In this document: positions 60,542-64,000 of the stretch, in pieces
Layout of the letters: each line of letters begins with the position of its first letter
How positions within the stretch are numbered: position 1 is the first letter of the stretch
Assembly: GCF_006517815.1 (NCBI RefSeq)
Contig: NZ_CP041198.1
Span: 1,302,001 to 1,366,000, forward strand
Origin: Pseudarthrobacter sp. NIBRBAC000502770
GTDB taxonomy: Bacteria > Actinomycetota > Actinomycetes > Actinomycetales > Micrococcaceae
Reading direction: 5' to 3'
DNA: 64,000 bases
The notes under the pieces: generated by a model
What the model was told of the DNA's origin: nothing
What the model saw: only the letters and a program-made list of their open reading frames with translations
The model's database searches: none
Translations under genes and position numbers: made by a program

Positions 60542-60996
60542 TGGGTGGCTCCTTCGGTGACGGGGGGCTGGTTGGCTTGTTCTTCGTCGATCCGGTTCCG
60601 GTCGGTGGTGCCGGCCATGGTGCGGGTTGCGTCGATGGAGGCGTAAGTCCAGAAGATTTTCATCTCTTTGGTGTCTGATGCGTTGCGGAAGCGGTGAACG
60701 ATGTTGGCCGGGACGAAGGTGGTGTCGTAGGTCTCCAGGTGGTGCTCTGTGCCGTCGATGTCGACGTAGGCGGTGCCTTCGATGACGGCTACTGATTCGA
60801 CGCAGTTGTGTGAGTGGTGTCCGATAGCGGCCCCGGGGGCGAAGGTGGTGATGCCGTTCAGGAACGTTGTGGAGCCCAGGTGGGATCCGACCAGGGGGAC
60901 GGTGGAGGCGCCGTTGCCGCGGTCTTTTCGTGGCAGCTCCTTGGGGCGAAGTATTACAGCATCCAGGGAGGAGATTGAGGTTGGTATGTAAGTCAC
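60538..60996 (-). CDS. Small cupin-domain protein
   Basis: A 152-residue single cupin. The metal-binding motif 1 is FAPGAAIGHHSHNCVESVAV IEG (two His, then Glu) and motif 2 ends in TTFVPANIVHRFRNAS (His). TMAGTTDRNRIDEEQANQ forms a flexible tail. Such proteins act as isomerases, dioxygenases or ligand sensors. Its start lies 3 bases after the stop of the dehydrogenase gene and its stop overlaps the ABM gene, so all three are one translational unit. Confidence 0.87.
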   Translation of the reverse strand: MTYIPTSISSLDAVILRPKELPRKDRGNGASTVPLVGSHLGSTTFLNGITTFAPGAAIGHHSHNCVESVAVIEGTAYVDIDGTEHHLETYDTTFVPANIVHRFRNASDTKEMKIFWTYASIDATRTMAGTTDRNRIDEEQANQPPVTEGATQ

Positions 60997-60998
60997 GG

Positions 60999-62405
60999 TT
61001 ATTCTCCTGTTGTGTCGTTGACGGCGCCTGTTGGGGCGGTAGTGGGGCCGTACCAGACGGTTTTGACGTTGACGAACTCGCGCAGGCCCTGGGGTCCAAG
61101 CTCGCGCCCATAGCCGGACTTCTTGATCCCGCCAAAGGGAAGGCGTGCGTCGGAGGCGACCATTCCGTTGACGAATACGGCACCGGCGTCGATGGCGCGG
61201 ACGAGTTTGTCGGCCCGGGCCAGGTCGGTGGTCCAGAGTGCTGCGCCGAGGCCGAATTCGGTCTGGTTAGCCAGTTCGATGGCCTCGGCAGGGCCGGAGA
61301 CGCGGATGATCGCTGCGACCGGACCGAAGGTTTCCTCGGTGAAGGCGGCCTGGTCCGCGGTGACGTTGTCGATCACCGTGGGCTCGTAGTAGTAGCCGTC
61401 GCCTTCGCCGGGGCGGCCGCCGGTGAGCAGCGTGGCTCCAGCTTCGAGGGTGCGCTGGACCTGGCTGTGAAGGTCGCTGCGGAGGTTGCCGCGGGCCATG
61501 GGTCCGATTTGGGTTTCGGGGCTTCTGGGGTCACCGACTGTGAGGGCTTGGACATTGCTCGTGAAGGCCGCGACGAACTCGTCCGCGACGGCGTCTTCGA
61601 TGATGAACCGCTTGGCGTTGACGCAGCTTTGGCCGGCGTTGGTGAAGCGGGCCTTGACTGCAATCTTTGCCGCTTCTTGCACATCGGCGTCGGCTAGGAC
61701 GATGAAGGGGTCGGAGCCGCCCAGTTCGAGGACCTGCTTTTTGAGTGCTGCACCGGCTTGGGCGGCGACGATTTGCCCTACTTCGGTGGAGCCGGTCAGG
61801 GTCACAGCCGCGATTCGGTCGTCTGCGATGATGGCGGCCACATCGGAGGCCTCGATCAAGAGGGTTTTGACGAGCCCCGCGGGGGCGCCTGCGGCGTTGA
61901 CGATCTTCTCGACCTCGAGGGCGCAGGCCGGGACGTTGTTGGCGTGTTTGAGGATCGCGCCGTTGCCTGCGGCCAGGGCGGGGGCGAGGAAGCGGAAGAA
62001 CTGCCAGAACGGGTAGTTCCAGGGCATGATCGCCAGGACGACGCCAAGGGGGTCGTAGACTACGCCGCTGCGGATGGCGTTCGAAGGGATTTCCTCGAAG
62101 TCGAGGAAACGGGCGGCGTTTTCGGCATAGTAGTCCAGGGTGACGGCACACTTTTCGATTTCGGCCTGCGCTTCGGTGATGGGCTTGCCCATTTCCTCGG
62201 TGATGAGGCCGGCATAGCGGGCGGCATCGGCGCGCAGCACGGATGCGATGGAGCGCAGCAGCTGTGAGCGTTTGGCAGGTTCGGAATTGCGCCACTCGGA
62301 TTGGGCCTTGGCGGCGTCCGAGAGTGCCGCGTCGACTTCCCGTGACGAGTGGAGGTCGTAGTCGGCGATCTTTTCCCCGGTCGTGGGATTGATGGCGGTG
62401 ATCAT
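60999..62405 (-). CDS. NAD(P)-dependent succinate-semialdehyde-type dehydrogenase
   Basis: A 468-residue aldehyde dehydrogenase of the GabD/Sad type. Key features are MPWNYPFWQFFRFLAPALAA, LTGSTEVGQ (Rossmann), LELGGSDPFIVLADAD (catalytic Glu) and FTNAGQSCVNAKRF (catalytic Cys). The end PFGGIKKSGYGRELGPQGLR is characteristic. Short chain and GS-E-V-G motifs favour a succinate or related semialdehyde as substrate. It would feed an acid into central metabolism. It starts at ATG 62405, 27 bases after the permease gene, and is followed by cupin and ABM genes, so it is part of one catabolic operon. Confidence 0.9.
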   Translation of the reverse strand: MITAINPTTGEKIADYDLHSSREVDAALSDAAKAQSEWRNSEPAKRSQLLRSIASVLRADAARYAGLITEEMGKPITEAQAEIEKCAVTLDYYAENAARFLDFEEIPSNAIRSGVVYDPLGVVLAIMPWNYPFWQFFRFLAPALAAGNGAILKHANNVPACALEVEKIVNAAGAPAGLVKTLLIEASDVAAIIADDRIAAVTLTGSTEVGQIVAAQAGAALKKQVLELGGSDPFIVLADADVQEAAKIAVKARFTNAGQSCVNAKRFIIEDAVADEFVAAFTSNVQALTVGDPRSPETQIGPMARGNLRSDLHSQVQRTLEAGATLLTGGRPGEGDGYYYEPTVIDNVTADQAAFTEETFGPVAAIIRVSGPAEAIELANQTEFGLGAALWTTDLARADKLVRAIDAGAVFVNGMVASDARLPFGGIKKSGYGRELGPQGLREFVNVKTVWYGPTTAPTGAVNDTTGE

Positions 62406-62432
62406 TGGTCTGTTTTCCTTTCGTGAAAGCGT

Positions 62433-63686
62433 TTAGATACCAATGGCGATGGGGTAGATCGCCATAAGGGCGGGAACGACTGCTGCCGTGACCCCGGTGA
62501 CGGCGAACATTTTGCGGTAGGCGCGCTGCTGGTCGTGGGCGTTGCCGATGATGAGCGCTCCGCCGATGTGGACGGGGCTGATGGCGACGACGGCGGCGGA
62601 CATGACGACGGCGACGAGCATGGCGAGCTGCGCCATGGGATCGTGGCCTGCGACGCTGAACCCGATGGGGACCATGATGCCCAGGACGACGAGTGTGGAG
62701 GACTCGACGTTGGAGACCGCCGCGGTCAGGTAAGTCAGGACGACGATGAGCAGCAGGGGGCTGCCGATGTGGCTGACGGCGTCCTGGACGCCTCCCAGGG
62801 TACCGATCTTTTCCAGCAGGCCCAGGTAGACCACGAGGCCGGAGAGCAGAAGGACGACCGACCACGGCACCTTGGCGATGAGCTCGGATTCCTTCGGGCG
62901 GAAGACGAGCTGGAGGACCAGCGCCAGCGAGATTGCGGTGAGGCCGATGTCGAGTTTGAAGCCGACAGCGCCAATAACCATGGCGGCAAGTCCGATAAGT
63001 GAGGCGATGGAGTAGGCGTTGAGGGGCGTGCGTTCAATGATGGAGGCGGGGTCGATCTTTTCAGCCGCATTCACTCCGGTGGCCCGCTGGCGGATACCGC
63101 CCTTGACGTAGAAAAGGACGGCGCAGAGGACCGCGTGCAGGCCCATGATGATGCCGTAGACCTCCCATGGGGAGTACGTCACGTTGGCCTTTGCCGCGAG
63201 GGTCTGGACCAGGGCGCCGGCCGGGCTCAGCGGCGACAGGCCGGCGGCATTCGAACCCCAGACGCAGATGATGGCAAGGACGAGGTAGTTCAGCCGGTAG
63301 GCCTTGGCCAGGCGGGCCAGGATTGGCAGCAGCAGGCTGATGGGTGCGGTCGGGAACGCTCCGATCGTGGACAGGGCCGCCCCGGCGAAGAAGCCGATGC
63401 AGGGCACGAGCCAGCGGCGGGTGCCGATCGGTCGCAGGGATACACCGATCAGCCAGTTGATGGCTCCGCTGCGTTCAGCATGGGCGAAGAGCAGGGTGAC
63501 GCCGATGATGAGGATGACGAGGCTGGCGGGGAAGGCGCTGAATGTTTTCGTGGGGTCCTGGGCTGAGATGAGCGCCAGGACCAGGGTGGCTGCGTAGGCG
63601 AGGACGCCGACGTTGACTTTTCGCCAGATGGAAAGGGCGAGGATGATCCCGAGGATCACCAGGGAGATGATTTGGATTGCGGGCAT
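62433..63686 (-). CDS. SLC13/MatC-like dicarboxylate permease
   Basis: A 417-residue transporter with about eleven membrane segments: IQIISLVILGIILALSIWRK at the N-terminus (the MatC_N-like start KVNVGVLAYAATLVLALISA), GAFPTAPISLLLPILARLAK, and late AAVSNVESSTLVVLGIMVPI and AISPVHIGGALIIGNAHDQQ. The central loop is short and polar. Members carry malonate, succinate or other small dicarboxylates. It starts at ATG 63686 and is followed closely by the semialdehyde dehydrogenase, so it probably imports the operon substrate. Confidence 0.85.
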   Translation of the reverse strand: MPAIQIISLVILGIILALSIWRKVNVGVLAYAATLVLALISAQDPTKTFSAFPASLVILIIGVTLLFAHAERSGAINWLIGVSLRPIGTRRWLVPCIGFFAGAALSTIGAFPTAPISLLLPILARLAKAYRLNYLVLAIICVWGSNAAGLSPLSPAGALVQTLAAKANVTYSPWEVYGIIMGLHAVLCAVLFYVKGGIRQRATGVNAAEKIDPASIIERTPLNAYSIASLIGLAAMVIGAVGFKLDIGLTAISLALVLQLVFRPKESELIAKVPWSVVLLLSGLVVYLGLLEKIGTLGGVQDAVSHIGSPLLLIVVLTYLTAAVSNVESSTLVVLGIMVPIGFSVAGHDPMAQLAMLVAVVMSAAVVAISPVHIGGALIIGNAHDQQRAYRKMFAVTGVTAAVVPALMAIYPIAIGI

Positions 63687-63726
63687 GGCCGACCGGACTT
63701 CCTTGTACTCGGTGGTGGCTGAGGTC

Positions 63727-64000
63727 TCAGCCGAGGGGGGATGGGGTGAATACCGTGCAGACAGGGCTTCCGGTCTGCAGGGTGAAGGGTTCTCTCTGCA
63801 GTTCGCCGGTGCGGGGGTCCACGGCGAAGGAGATGATGGTGCTGCTGAGCTCGTTGGCTACATACAGCCTGCTGCCGGCGGGGTCCAGGGTCAGGAACCT
63901 GGGGCAGTCACCTTCGGTGGGGTACCAGCCGGCGGGGGTCAGTAGCCCGCTGTCAGGGTCCACCCGGTAGTGGGCGACACTGTTGTGTCCCCGGTTGGAG
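63727..64000 (-). CDS. Lactonase-family beta-propeller, C-terminal part (cut by window edge)
   Basis: The last 90 residues are visible: RGHNSVAHYRVDPDSGLLTP, AGWYPTEGDCPRFLTLDPAG, SRLYVANELSSTIISFAVDP and RTGELQREPFTLQTGSPVCT. These are the final blades of the seven-bladed 6-phosphogluconolactonase/YkgB-type family (R-x-L/F-x-x-D-P-x-G-x-x-L-Y-V-A-N-x-x-S). It would hydrolyse a sugar- or acid-derived lactone in the cytoplasm. It ends about 40 bases before the permease start and thus seems to lead the same operon. The N-terminus is beyond the window. Confidence 0.88.
   Translation of the reverse strand, partial: SNRGHNSVAHYRVDPDSGLLTPAGWYPTEGDCPRFLTLDPAGSRLYVANELSSTIISFAVDPRTGELQREPFTLQTGSPVCTVFTPSPLG

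Overview
The window reads as chromosome of a high-GC actinobacterium, most likely a member of the Micrococcaceae close to Arthrobacter or Pseudarthrobacter. The evidence is the high GC content, frequent GTG and TTG starts behind GGAGG-type ribosome binding sites, many 4-base ATGA/GTGA overlaps, and actinobacterial families such as DUF4193, PAS-ANTAR, a MbcA/Xre-like antitoxin, rifampin phosphotransferase and a Pls-type peptide synthetase. I saw no rRNA, tRNA or CRISPR array. The genus is an inference from family content.

Layout. 1-9.4 kb is accessory: a secreted protein cut by the window edge, a DUF347 membrane protein, transposase debris, a DUF1508 gene, a pRiA4b ORF-3 gene with an internal stop, a serine recombinase, DUF4193, a nonsense-interrupted SRPBCC gene and a universal stress protein. 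9.8-16 kb is a coupled minus-strand operon: a Pls/PosA-type NRPS (A-T-TM-C1-TM-C2-TM-C3, about 1,334 codons, one frameshift), an M1 metallopeptidase and an Sfp-type phosphopantetheinyl transferase. 16-22.7 kb holds a secreted polysaccharide deacetylase, an intact SRPBCC paralogue, a SulP transporter, a CYTH-CHAD protein and a helical-repeat protein. 23-33.7 kb is rich in small and broken genes, with a DRGH nuclease, an IS481-family element and an NAD-dependent epimerase-like enzyme.

33.7-40.2 kb is a phosphorus-scavenging block: CsbD, secreted glycerophosphodiesterase, secreted phospholipase C-type phosphoesterase and a divergent YncE-propeller/phosphoesterase fusion. 40.6-50.3 kb is a stress and small-molecule block: a GlxA/AraC regulator, an ArsR-controlled SRPBCC/YCII operon, ester cyclase, NTF2-like protein, HAD dehalogenase, peroxiredoxin-like protein, SRPBCC and VOC proteins. 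50.5-57.7 kb has GntR and MbcA/Xre remnants, a rifampin phosphotransferase coupled to a 51-residue protein, a TetR/membrane-protein divergent pair with palindromic operators, and a PAS-ANTAR regulator. 58.3-59.3 kb is an Abi_2 abortive-infection gene with a strong hairpin in its leader. 60.2-64 kb is a catabolic operon: lactonase, SLC13/MatC-like permease, succinate-semialdehyde-type dehydrogenase, cupin and antibiotic-biosynthesis-monooxygenase-fold protein.

Two themes stand out. First, the NRPS adenylation pocket reads DAESIGTVVK, close to the classical lysine code, in an enzyme with the full architecture of epsilon-poly-lysine synthetase; with its own PPTase and a peptidase this looks like a poly(basic amino acid) locus. 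Second, an unusual number of otherwise readable genes carry a single lesion, either a stop where a conserved Trp is expected or a 1-base slip in a homopolymer. Either this region is decaying, or the sequence carries base-level errors, and raw-read inspection would separate the two.
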